DNA of 64,000 bases from the NCBI RefSeq assembly GCF_002127325.2, contig NC_035448.2, positions 117,817,426 through 117,881,425 on the forward strand. Direction: 5' to 3'. Position numbers and translations under genes: made by a program. Below are positions 11,657-21,759 of the stretch, piece by piece. Source of the DNA: Helianthus annuus (Eukaryota > Streptophyta > Magnoliopsida > Asterales > Asteraceae). How positions within the stretch are numbered: the first letter of the stretch is position 1; the number at the start of each line of letters is the position of its first letter. The notes beneath the pieces were generated by a model that saw only the letters and a list, made by a program, of their open reading frames with translations, made no database searches and was not told the origin of the DNA.

Positions 11657-12530
11657 TATGGTATGGTATGGTATGGTATGGTATGGTATGGTATGGTATG
11701 GTATGGTATGGTATGGTATGGTATGGTATGGTATGGTATGGTATGGTATGGTATGGTATGGTATGGTATGGTATGGTATGGTATGGTATGGTATGGTATG
11801 GTATGGTATGGTATGGTATGGTATGGTATGGTATGGTATGGTATGGTATGGTATGGTATGGTATGGTATGGTATGGTATGGTATGGTATGGTATGGTTTG
11901 GTATGGTATGTTATGGTATGGTATGGTATGGTATGGTATGGTATGGTATGGTATGGTATGGTATGGTATGGTATGGTATGGTATGGTATGGTATGGTATG
12001 GTATGGTATGGTATGGTATGGTATGGTATGGTATGGTATGGTATGGTATGGTATGGTATGGTATGGTATGGTATGGTATGGTATGGTATGGTATGGTATG
12101 GTATGGTATGGTATGGTATGGTTGGTATGGTATGGTATGGTATGGTATGGTATGGTATGGTATGGTATGGTATGGTATGGTATGGTATGGTATGGTATGG
12201 TATGGTATGGTATGGTATGGTATGGTGTGGTATGGTATGGTATGGTGTGGTATGGTATGGTATGGTATGGTATGGTATGGTATGGTATGGTATGGTATGG
12301 TATGGTATGGTATGGTATGGTATGGTATGGTATGGTATGGTATGGTATGGTATGGTATGGTATGGTATGGTATGGTATGGCCGGTATGGTATGGTATCGT
12401 ATCGTATCGTATCGTATCGTATCGTATCGTATCGTATCGTATAGTATAGTATAGTAGTATCGTATAGTATAGTATAGTATATGTAGTGTCGTATAGTATA
12501 TGTAGTATAGTGTAGTGTAGTGTAGCGTAG
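11657..12530. repeat. Long TATGG/TATCG/TATAG pentanucleotide array
   Basis: About 150 copies of TATGG run from 11657 to about 12395 with rare variants (TATGT, TTTGG, GTGTGG, a lost TA at 12121). Tandem TATCG follows to about 12440, then TATAG and degenerate TGTAG to 12530. The right end abuts the middle of the gag gene of element C without any LTR. All three forward frames are open because the 5-mer contains no stop, so the long Tyr-Gly-Met-Val-Trp ORFs are artefacts. Confidence 0.97.
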
Positions 12531-14471
12531 GAGATCTATTCTGGTGGATCAAGCTGCATATTCTTCTTCTTCTCTCCATTCAGCCTTATGGCTAATGTCG
12601 ACGGTTCATCAAGTCAGGTATGTGTCGATGAACCCACTTCTGTTATTTGTGATAATTGTGCTAGATTGAGTGTTAAATGTGCTGATTTAGAGGCAAACAT
12701 GTCTGAGTTGCAAGGCAAACATGATGCTTTACAAGCTAGTTTGTTTGACTTGCAAGACAAACATGTTTCGTTGAATGCTAAGTGGTGTGAGTTGCAAAGT
12801 AAACACGAAGCTTTGCAAGACAAGTATGATGTGACATTCATCCACAACCAAAAGTTGACCGTGGATCTTTCTAAGTGCACTGAAGCCAACATGTTTTATG
12901 AAAACCATGAAAAGGAGTTTAAATCGGTAATTGAGAAATTAAAGAAAGATAAAACCGAGCTGACAAAAATGGTTTCCAGAAAAGAAAACAAACTGACATA
13001 AATTTGTATATAACTCGCCTTGAGATAATGCAAAAAGAAATGGCTTGTGTCAAAACTGAAAGTGAGGCGATCCAGCTTAAGCTAGACAGTTATTTGAGCT
13101 CTAGCTATGTGTTGGATCACATCATTGACGTTCAGAAAGAGAAACGGGATGTCACATGCATTGGTTACAAGAAATGTCCACCACCTGTGAGACACAATTA
13201 TGATGCCATGCCTGATGAGGAAGACCGAACCTACTTTGAGCCATCTGTTCCTCTAGACGTTAAGGAATTTGCAACAGGGCTTGGATACAAGAAAGAAGTA
13301 TCATCCGATTCAGATGTGTCAGCAGATACATGTGTGTCTTCTGCTGAACCGAATCAGGATCCTCCAGTTATTATTAAGGATGCTGATTCTTCTGATGATG
13401 AATCCGATGATACAATCCCAGCAAAGTCTGATGCGGAAATCAAAGAAGAGGACATACCTCTTGAGAATCATATTCTATGTGATCCTCCGGCAAAACCCGC
13501 TAAGACTGTTGCAATCGAGTCCTGGTCTGCAAAAGAGTCGGAGAGTGTGAATTTGCTGTACACTCTTGTTGGTGATGATAAAATTTATTCTGACAAAGAT
13601 TTTCCTATTAAGAATGTTAATCAATCCTTAATCAGTAAAGTCTTTGAAAATTCGACAAGTAAGTTTTTGGGAAAGACAGGATCACATGTTACGGTAACAC
13701 AGTGTCCTCCTATTCCAAAGGCCGAAGTTCGAAAACAATATGGCAATCAGAAATTACCAACAGAGAAAAAGCAGCAAAATCATACCAAACCAAAGGGAAA
13801 TTCAACGACTCAAGGTCAAAAGAAACAAAGTCAGAAAAACAAGAAGATGGACTTTGTGAAATCAAAGGGAACGGATAAAATTGAAACTTTTGAGAACAAA
13901 TCTAACTTGGATTTTGTTAAACAAGCAAAAGTGTTGAAAAGGAATGAACCAAACAGTTCAAGACCTAGTACCTCGGGATCACAAAGTTCATTATCGGCAA
14001 GACGATTCGGGGTTTGTTGAACGAAGATCATGTTTTGAATGTGGTGAAATTGGACATATAATTCGAAACTGTCCGTATCTTCATAAGTTGAAAGCAAAGG
14101 TTGATGATCCCCGTGACCAAATTGACCGCAAGCGATCTGTTTCATCAAAACCAGATCCCCGTCTTGTAAAAGAAAGGGAAAAGAAACAGAAACGCCAACA
14201 TGTCAAGAAAATTGAAAAGGCGATTAAAACCGACGTGGTTAACAAAACATCTGTTTCTGTCAAACCAGACAACTCAAAAACTTCAGACAACCATGAAGTT
14301 AAGATTTTAAAGAATAACACTGGTATAACAAAACAGACCTGGAAACCAAAAACGGTTATTGAATCAGGGGGACCATCACATTTTCCAAATCATCAAAAAG
14401 TAGAAGTTATTGTTGTTGATGAAAATGGAAGACCCAAGACCACAATGGCTTGGGTCCCCATCTCCATCTAA
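12531..14471 (+). pseudogene. gag: gag of element C, 3' half
   Basis: Begins within an ILVDQAAY-like segment shared with element D. It continues through MANVDGSSSQV, a coiled coil built on repeats of LQxKHxAL (about 12690-12840), the SSSYVLDHIIDVQ and KKCPPPVRHNY motifs, a second CCHC knuckle (CFECGEIGHIIRNC, about 14030) and the end TTMAWVPIS. Two frameshifts break it, near 13000 (after SRKEN) and near 14010 (just before the knuckle). Both lie inside the predicted intron, so a spliced product would not see them. The N-terminal capsid half is absent. Confidence 0.85.
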
Positions 14472-14491
14472 TCAAATGAGTTCATGTGCAG
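12618..14491 (+). other. Predicted gag-to-pol intron, element C
   Basis: Donor CAG|GTATGT at 12618 is a strong plant donor at a gag codon boundary. The acceptor is GTGCAG|G at 14491, with pol continuing in phase 0. The gag stop TAA lies in CTAAT, a CTRAY branch-site match. Length 1874 nt. Predicted only; element C has lost its promoter side. Confidence 0.6.
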
Positions 14492-16591
14492 GGTGTTCCA
14501 GGAGGAACTATCAGTAGTCATTCGATTGTTGATAGTGGGGCATCCAGGCACATGACAGGCGACATGAAGCTTCTCTACGACGTCAAATCTATTAGAGGAG
14601 GTTATGTTGCTTTTGCTGGAGATAAAGGCGGATATATTACGGGTGAAGGAATGATATCCAACGGGGTTGTAAGCTTTGATAAAATCAACTTTGTGCAACA
14701 ACTTGATCACAATCTTCTAAGCTTTTCTCAAATTTGTGACAAGCAGTTTTCAGTACACTTTGATGCAAATGGATGTTATGTGCTGAAACCCGGCTTCAAA
14801 ATTCCAAAAGAATGGATTCTCTTATCAGCTCCAAGGATAAATGATTTGTATGTCCTTGATATGAGCCAAGCTATCACAACGTCTGCACAAGAAACATGTT
14901 TCGTTTCCAAAGCCACGGAAAAAGACTCAATCTCTTGGCACAGACGAATGGGTCACATTCACTTAAACATGTTGCGAAACAACAACAATGCAGGCTTGTA
15001 TGCAGCTATTCGAGAATCTGGTCAACAAAATGATTGGTCTTTCGCGTGTTATGTTTCACAGGAAGAGCCAAGAACTTGGAAAGAAGCTATGAAAGATAAC
15101 TCTTGGGTTGAAGCAATGCAGGAAGAACTGCATCAATTCCAGAAGCTTGGTGTCTGGAAGCTCGTAGAGAAACCTGCTGGTTACAAGAAGATTGGTACCC
15201 GTTGGGTGTTTAAATGCAAAAAGGATGACCGTGGTGTAGTTATTCGAAACAAAGCAAGATTAGTCGTTCAAGGTTTTCGTCAGATTGAAGGGATCGACTA
15301 CAACGAAGTGTATGCACCTGCTTCACGTCTGGAAGCAATTCGGATCTTTCTGGATTATGCCTCATTCAAAGGATTCAAGGTTTACCAGATGGATGTCAAA
15401 AGTGCATTCTTACATGGTGTGGTTGAAGAAGAGGTGTACGTCGAACAGCCTCCAGGTTTTGAAGATCCTATCCATCCCGATTGGGTTTGGTTGCTCAACA
15501 ATGCTCTCTATGGTCTACATCAAGCACCACAAGCTTGGTACGCAACCTTATCTAATTATCTGCTGGAGAATGGATTTCACAGAGGTCTTATCAACCGTAC
15601 TCTTTTCATCAAAGAACAAGATGGAGATCTTCTTCTGGTACAGGTATACGTTGATGATATTATTTTTGGTTCTACTAATGATGTTTTGTGTAGGAATTTC
15701 GAGCGCATTATGCAGGATAAATTCGAGATGAGTGCTATGGGGGAAATGACCTTCTTTTTGGGCCTACAAGTGCAACAAACTGAGTCTGGGATTTTCATCC
15801 ATCAGACTACATATGTTGGTGACATCTTGAGCCGGTTCCAGATGTCTGATGCAACGCCCATCGGTACCCCATTGCAACAAAATCACGGAATTACTCCAGA
15901 CTTGAAGGATGAATCTGTTAGCCCCTCATACTACCGCGCAATGATCGGATCTCTTATGTACCTCACAGCATCAAGACCAGATATAATGTACCCAACGTGC
16001 CTGCTTGCCAGATATCAAGTCAACCCGAAGGCCTCACATCTTGCAGCTGTAAAAAGGATTTTTCGTTATTTGAAGGGTTGCCCTGACACCGGTCTATGGT
16101 ACCCTAGGGATAATAACTTTGACTTGATCGCTTTCAGTGATTCTGATTTTGGCGGATGCAAAATCGACGGCAAATCCACAACGGCTGGATGTCAGTTTTT
16201 AGGAAATCGCCTAGTCACATGGCAGTGCAAGAAGCAGACGTGTGTCGCTACATCAACATGCGAAGCTGAATACATTGCTGCCTCAAGTTGTTGCTCCCAA
16301 GTCCTGTGGATCCAACAACAATTACGCGACTACGGTTTTGAATTCCTAACTACTCCTATTTACGTTGATAATTCTGCTGCTTTACAGATCACTAGAAATC
16401 CTGTGCAGCATTCAAAGACCAAACACATCGAAATCAAATATCACTTCATACATTGCTTTGATAAAAGGCTAATCGATGTTGTTAAGGTCCACACCGATGA
16501 CCAACGTGCCGACCTTTTTACCAAAGCATTTGACAAATCAAGATTTGACTTTTTATTATTGGTAAACGGCATTAAGGTCAAGCAAGAGTAA
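14486..16591 (+). CDS. pol: pol of element C with integrase core deleted
   Basis: Open for 701 codons from a GTG (not a likely start) at 14486 to TAA at 16591, against 1148 residues in element B. Residues 16-20 are the protease motif DSGAS. The integrase zinc region begins normally ([10 protein letters not shown]), then jumps in frame at about 14968 to LRNNNNAGLYAAIRES, the linker ahead of RT. The loss is about 447 residues and covers the CC zinc pair, all three integrase acidic residues and the integrase C-terminus. RT is complete ([18 protein letters not shown]) and RNase H is present ([25 protein letters not shown]). Near the end YHFIHCFDK replaces [10 protein letters not shown] or [10 protein letters not shown]. 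The product, if made, could reverse-transcribe but not integrate without help. Confidence 0.88.
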   Translation: MQGVPGGTISSHSIVDSGASRHMTGDMKLLYDVKSIRGGYVAFAGDKGGYITGEGMISNGVVSFDKINFVQQLDHNLLSFSQICDKQFSVHFDANGCYVLKPGFKIPKEWILLSAPRINDLYVLDMSQAITTSAQETCFVSKATEKDSISWHRRMGHIHLNMLRNNNNAGLYAAIRESGQQNDWSFACYVSQEEPRTWKEAMKDNSWVEAMQEELHQFQKLGVWKLVEKPAGYKKIGTRWVFKCKKDDRGVVIRNKARLVVQGFRQIEGIDYNEVYAPASRLEAIRIFLDYASFKGFKVYQMDVKSAFLHGVVEEEVYVEQPPGFEDPIHPDWVWLLNNALYGLHQAPQAWYATLSNYLLENGFHRGLINRTLFIKEQDGDLLLVQVYVDDIIFGSTNDVLCRNFERIMQDKFEMSAMGEMTFFLGLQVQQTESGIFIHQTTYVGDILSRFQMSDATPIGTPLQQNHGITPDLKDESVSPSYYRAMIGSLMYLTASRPDIMYPTCLLARYQVNPKASHLAAVKRIFRYLKGCPDTGLWYPRDNNFDLIAFSDSDFGGCKIDGKSTTAGCQFLGNRLVTWQCKKQTCVATSTCEAEYIAASSCCSQVLWIQQQLRDYGFEFLTTPIYVDNSAALQITRNPVQHSKTKHIEIKYHFIHCFDKRLIDVVKVHTDDQRADLFTKAFDKSRFDFLLLVNGIKVKQE

Positions 16592-18285
16592 AACCAACAT
16601 CGGAAAATCATTTTTGTAAATATCTTTGTGTCTTTTAAATTTATCTTAGTTTGTTGATTTTAGGGGGAGTAAATTAAATCCATATTTGAAAATCCAAAAA
16701 CATCGAAAAATTTCAAAAACACAAAAACAATAGAAAAACAAAAATGAGTTTCCTGGCGAGCAAAAGAGAAAATGATAGTACATCAGTGGTCTATCCAAAC
16801 CTCTTTAAACCTAAACTGAAAAACGATAAGCAACTCTATATAAGATGTATCGGTAGGCTCACAATCATTTTAAAGTGTGCAGGGTGATATAAATCTTAAA
16901 TCGACTGAAGACCAGGTGGGAACCATTCATTGGCATATGGTCTTAGTACCGAAATTTCGTTTGAGAGATTGCCGAGGTTCTGAGATATTCGGTCTTTATG
17001 CTGCTTATCATCTGGGTATCATGGTTGTAGCTTTTACCGAAAAATAACGGGGACGTAAGTCTAGATCTTCCATGATACCATACATACGTGTACATATTGC
17101 ATACGACCTCAATAAGTGATAAACAATCACATGTCCAAACAGATAAGTGATAAAATATCACATTTATCCGGGAGTCAAGTTCGTCTCTATGCTGTACAAA
17201 AGTACTGACCTGTTCACGGACTTGCTCTTGTGCCCGAAAATCAAGTTGCTCATCAATAAGTGATTATATCACATAGGGCTTGTTTTCAAATCTAAATAAG
17301 TGAGTTTCTCACATCATATACGGTCAAACAGATGATAATCGGCATACTCACCGGTAAGATGAACCCTCGTGCATACCTTGATACGGGAATGTGTCGTGAT
17401 GAACACCGGTCGGTAAGTATAAATCATACCTTAACGTATCTCCTCGCCATGATTACATCTGATAAGTTGAGCTTATGTGGACAACAATACCGATAATCGT
17501 TATAGGATACTTATCTTAATATTAACTAATTGAACAAAAAGAGCGTTTTGGCGTAACCGTACACTAATATGATTCTCTTACCCTTGAAACTCGCAAAAGG
17601 AATGTCTGTAAATATTTATTTACTGCTTTCAGTCTTTACATTTGAAATATTCAAAAATTCCAAAAAGATTTTAGGTGTGTTTTAATATAAACTTTCTAAA
17701 AGCCAAAAAGATTTTATTTCTATCTTAGTTTCGATTGTACGATGTTGAATCTCGAGTCTTCGTTAACCAAATTGACTAAATCTTCATAAACGGTCAAAAT
17801 TTGCAAGTTTTTGAAAGTTAAAAACTGAAATTGATTAATTTGTTAAACTTTCAAACTGTCGGATGGTAGTTGATTGAGACATGGTCATACGTGTGTCATT
17901 TGCTTATACTAACTATATTCCAAGCAGTTGTTCTCATTTCGCGTTTAGATTTCTTGCATGTGCAGATGCTAAAGGCAAGGAGAACATGGTCGATGACAAG
18001 CTTCGGAATGAAGACACGACGTGAAGGCACTCAAATGATAAAGATATTCGAGTTGCCGCTGACCATCATCAATACCACAAGGATCTCAAGTTATAAAGAT
18101 CAAGTCTTTCACGAGCATAACTCAAGGGGGAGCTTATGTTAAGGGGGAGTTTGTCAACACACTTCCTACATGAAACGGGGAGTTTGTTGATACACTTTCT
18201 GCTTTCAAGACGTGAAGACATTGAAGATCCTCCGACATAGAAGACATGAAAGGCGAATCTCGCGAGTAGCGTCCAAGGGGGAGTT
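16592..18285 (+). other. 3' untranslated region of element C
   Basis: 1.7 kb of non-coding sequence between pol and the 3' LTR, with no env-like ORF. It contains a purine tract TAGGGGGAG just after pol (16661), four mini-hairpins (17116-17312), an ATG-less open segment at 17870-18142 that is conserved in B, D and F, and AAGGGGGAG tracts at 18124-18132 and 18141-18149. A degenerate ACGGGGAG occurs at about 18175. The true PPT AAGGGGGAG lies at 18275-18283. Two of the internal tracts are followed by copies of the LTR start (TTTGTCAACACAC, TTTGTTGATACAC). Confidence 0.8.
17116..17312 (+). repeat. Four AATAAGTGA...TCAC mini-hairpins (element C)
   Basis: GTGATaaacaATCAC (17116-17130), GTGATaaaatATCAC (17147-17161), GTGATtatATCAC (17260-17272) and GTGAGtttCTCAC (17300-17312), each preceded by AATAA, ATAA or similar. 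The same four in the same order occur in B, D and F. Confidence 0.85.
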
Positions 18286-18895
18286 TGTTGATACATATTT
18301 GTGGACGCGACTCGACTTGACGCGACTCGGCTTAGCAACGACATTCCTCCGTCGCGTGCTTCAAGCTTTCAAGCGGGCCAAGACATAAAAGACTTTGAAC
18401 TTAGTCCTTGGGCTAAACAGATAGGCGAAACACACTAGTGGACTTCATATGTTGGGCCTAAGCCCATAATCGGCGAAACAAATGGAAGTCAACGAAACAC
18501 ACTTGTTTCGTCGACTGGATTCCATTTCGTCGCCTGTTTCATTTGTTTCGTCGATAAAGTTTTGTTTCGCCAAGCCAGTTCCGTTTCGTGGTGTCTGTGA
18601 TGTTGTGTGACTATAAATAGACAGTCTCAACACAGAACTAGTTAGAGAACACATAGAGAGAATACAGAACACACACACACGAGAGAACTGAGAGAGAGTT
18701 TACAGGGTATATTTGTAAACATTGAGCTGTAACAGACTTTTCATAGTATTAATACAGAGGTGTTAATCGTTGAATCTTGTGTGTCGTTTATTTACGTGTT
18801 CTATCTCGGTTTGCTATCTCGGTTGGATTCCGCACAACCGGGGTGGTTTGTATACAAGGATTAGGCGACTAGATCCTCCCCTAGCCGGACCTACA
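18286..18895 (+). repeat. 3' LTR of element C (610 bp)
   Basis: Starts TGTTGATACATA right after the polypurine tract AAGGGGGAG (18275-18283) and TT, and ends CCGGACCTACA. The U3 contains many ACGAAACA/TTTCGTC words (18425-18600), then a TATA box CTATAAATAG (18611-18620). The adjacent 5 bases are GGATT; the partner duplication is lost with the 5' end. Confidence 0.88.
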
Positions 18896-19135
18896 GGATT
18901 GATATTAAACAGTATTAACTGACGACACACATGGGAGACCAACTTTTATTCAACTACCAACCGTCAATATTTTGAAAGTTTCAAAATTTTTCAATTTTAG
19001 ATCTTTAACTTTCAAAATTTGTCAACTTCGACCATTTATGAAGATTCGATTGTTTTCAGGCTTACAAACAAGTTTTAGATGGATATGCTTCGAGTCAACA
19101 TCGGTCAATAAATATAAGGTAGAAACAAAATGGCT
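18896..19135 (-). repeat. Fragment of another Sirevirus 3' UTR, inverted
   Basis: The stretch from about 18955 (TTTGAAAGTTTCAAAATT ... ACTTTCAAAATTTGTCAAC ... TTTATGAAGATTCGA) aligns in order with element B's 3' UTR at about 20885-21050. It therefore represents a minus-oriented, degraded copy lying head-on to the 3' LTR of C. No LTR boundary is visible. Confidence 0.6.
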
Positions 19136-19760
19136 GAGTTAGTGAGATACGTGATCTGATAAATATTTGGGTATGGAAATATTGCGCTCTCCTCAATATA
19201 TTCTTTTTTATGTGAGGTGGAATCATCTTTCTATGTAAGGGGTAATTGATGAACAAGACTAAAACAAAATGTAAAACCGAGGGGGTAGAATAGTAAATTT
19301 CACACCTTACCCATACCCACGCACAACCATAAAAACCTAGTTTTCAACAATTCGACAGAGATATCTTTTTCGGCCAGTGCCGCCGTACGAAACCCTAACT
19401 GGTAACGATCATTAACAATGTTAGAGGAAAAGAGGCGACGTGATCTCAGGGTAAACCTTCAATCTTGTTTGCTATTATTAGTTTTGTATTTTCATAAGCT
19501 TTCGGTTTTCTTACTTGTATTTTCATAAGCTTTCGGTTGAACATTCGCGGCATGTAATAGTGGTGACATCATTAGCGGCCACATATGTCGCCAACATTGC
19601 CCTAAATCCGAGTAGTGTATTGCACAATCGTAAGTACTTACTTCTCTTTTGGTTAAATCAGTTGTGTCTTTTCTAGCCCTCTTTAATTCCTACGGTCGAC
19701 AACCCTTATTGGTAAGCGAATTCATTGCTAGTGTTATATTATAGGAAACATACAACGCAC
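19136..19760 (+). repeat. Host low-copy unit, copy u1
   Basis: Shares with 30901-33060, 48176-49060 and 49061-52683 a promoter-like block (GTGAGGTGG.ATCATCTTTCT), a 5'-UTR-like block ending in ATGTTAGAGGAAAAGAGG (19418), a possible exon end CTCAG|G then GTAAAC, and a 3' block with CGGCATGTAATAGTGGTGAC (19549). The middle is deleted compared with u2. The 3' end is where element B inserted (target CGCAC). Confidence 0.75.
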
Positions 19761-20399
19761 TGTAGGTCCCTTTTCTCGGAGGATCGAGAACAAACCTAAA
19801 CCTTGTTATACTAACCCACTAGCAAGTGCGGAATCCAAGCTAGTAGGCAAACCGGGATGAAGCAAGTAGAGAAACAAGCACACAAGATTTCACCGATTAA
19901 CACCACTGTATTAATACGTATGAAGGTTTACGGTTACAAGCACAATGTTTACAAAACCAAAGATGTAAACTCTCAAGTGTGTGTGCGTGTTTGCAGCAGA
20001 ATGCTCTCAAGCTCTCTATCTCTTGTCTGTGTGCTTCTCTACCTTTTACACTACACTGCATGGATATATATATACCCAGCTCATGATGCCTGGTCGAAGG
20101 ATCCGAAAGATGGTCCGAAGGATCATCTTTCGGATAGAAAGCTTTCGAAGGATTAGCAAGGACCTCGAAAGATCACCTTTCGAGGTCTATTGTTCGAAGC
20201 CTATCTTTCGATCACCTCGAAGGATCAACAGAATCCTTCGAGTCTATCCTTCGACATCGACACACATATCAAACATATGTTATCTGTTGGCCAAGTCAAA
20301 CTAGGAGGATAGTTGACTTGGTCAACTTACAGACTAACTTTGGACATCGTTTACATACAGACCGAATACAGACAAAGTACAGACACAAGTGCACCAACA
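19761..20399 (-). repeat. 3' LTR of element B
   Basis: On the minus strand it begins TGTTGGTGCACTTGTGTCTG after the polypurine tract and ends GGGACCTACA. The sequence is identical to the 5' LTR at 30262-30900. The U3 is rich in TCGAAGGATC/ATCTTTCGA words (about 20093-20255), with the TATA stretch at about 20064-20074. Confidence 0.97.
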
Positions 20400-20401
20400 A
20401 A

Positions 20402-20410
20402 CTCCCCCTT
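20402..20410 (-). promoter_or_regulatory. Polypurine tract of element B, with internal copies
   Basis: AAGGGGGAG (minus strand) adjoins the 3' LTR and would prime plus-strand DNA. Extra copies occur at 20604-20612 and 20621-20629, and a TAGGGGGAG just after pol at about 22197-22205. Several PPT-like tracts per element is a described Sirevirus trait. Confidence 0.85.
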
Positions 20411-21551
20411 GGCTGTAGCTTTGTCTTTATCTTCTATAGTTGTAGACTCGTCTCGAACTTCGACGGTCTTGGGTCTTCGAGCTCTCAAAACTCTGATGTC
20501 CTTTTAAGTCTTCAAAGTCGGAGGATCTTCAAAGTCTTCACGTCTTGAAAGCAGAGAGTGTGTCAACAAACTACCCGTATCATGTAGGAAATGTGTTGAC
20601 AAACTCCCCCTTAACATAAGCTCCCCCTTGAGTTATGCTCGTGAATGGACTTTATCTTTATGAAGTGAGATCCTTGTGGTGTTGATGACGGCCAGCGGCA
20701 ACTCGATCATCTTCATCTTTTGAGCGCCTTCTCGACGTGTCTTAATTCCAAAGCTTGTCATCGACCATGTTCTCCTAGCCTTTAGAATCTGCACATGCAA
20801 GAAATCTAAACGCGTAATGAGAACAACTGCTTGGAATAGTATAAACAAATGACACACGAATGACCATGTCACAATCAAACACCGTCCGACAGTTTGAAAG
20901 TTTAATAAAATTTGTCAATATTAGTCTTTAACTTTCAAAACTTGCAAATTTTGACCGTTTATGAAGATTTAGTCAGTTCAGTTTTCGTTCAGGTTTCAGG
21001 TAACGAAGACTCGAGCTCCAACATCGTACGATCGAAAATAAAGCAGAAATAAAATCTTTTTGGCTTTTATAAAGTTTATATTAAAACACACCTAAAATCT
21101 TTTTGGTATTTTTGAAAGTAAAAGACAACAATTTAAAATCCTTTGAGTGTTATCAAACGACATCACCGCTAATGTCGTGCTGATATGCACCAAACGACGA
21201 AACTGTTTAAAAGAAGAACAATAAAGGTTAAGCAGTAAATAAATATATACAAACATTCTTTTTGCGAGTTTCGAGGGTAAGAGAATCATATCAGTGTACG
21301 GTCATGCCAAAACACTCTTGTTGTTCAGTTATTTAACATTAAGATAAGCATCCTATAACAATTATCGGTATTGTTATCCACTTAAGCTCAACTTATCAGA
21401 TGTAATCATGTTTAGAGGATACGTTAATTTATGATTTATACTTACCGACCGGTGTTCATCCACATCACGACACATTCCCGTATCAAGGTATGCACGAGAG
21501 TTCATCTTACCGGTGAGTATACCGATTATCATCTGTTTGACCGTATAAAAT

Positions 21552-21759
21552 GTGAAATACTCACTTATTTTGATTTGAAAACAAGCCCTATGTGATATAA
21601 TCACTTATTGATGAGGAACTTGATTTTCATATGCATGAGGGCACAGGTGCAAGTCCGTGAACAGGTCAGTACTTCCGTACAGCAGAGAGACGAACTTGAC
21701 ACCCGGATAAATGTGATATTTTATCACTTATTTGTTTTGGACATGTGATTGTTTATCAC
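21552..21759 (-). repeat. Four mini-hairpins in 3' UTR (element B)
   Basis: GTGA...TCAC palindromes at 21552-21564, 21592-21604, 21713-21727 and 21745-21759, each followed on the plus strand by TTAT. The first is partly degraded (GTGAGTATTTCAC on the minus strand). Order, spacing and stems match C, D and F. Confidence 0.85.

Larger units (their letters stand above)
12531..18895 (+). mobile_element. Element C: 5'-truncated Sirevirus lacking integrase
   Basis: Plus-strand element whose left part (5' LTR, leader, first half of gag) is missing; homology to element D's gag begins abruptly at 12531 after the pentanucleotide array. It continues through the gag C-terminal half, a pol with an internal deletion, a 1.7 kb 3' UTR and a 3' LTR ending at 18895. 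Gag and protease sequences match element D (subfamily II). The LTR word type is GACGAAAC, matching A rather than D. Confidence 0.88.

Noticed and set aside
11562..12579. Four long overlapping ORFs of Tyr-Gly-Met-Val-Trp or His-Thr-Ile-Pro-Tyr type repeats
   Set aside because: They are produced by the stop-free TATGG microsatellite in several frames; low-complexity translation, no gene.
19857..20548. Several 60-110 codon ORFs inside the LTRs (also 30358-30805, 37017-37497, 53605-53984)
   Set aside because: They lie in U3/R sequence, change frame between copies and have no domains; chance frames in GAAGGATC-rich repeats.
20633..20878. Env-like gene in the 3' region of the Sireviruses
   Set aside because: The 1.7-1.9 kb after pol contains no long ORF, signal peptide or transmembrane segment; only the short ATG-less segment described in the findings.
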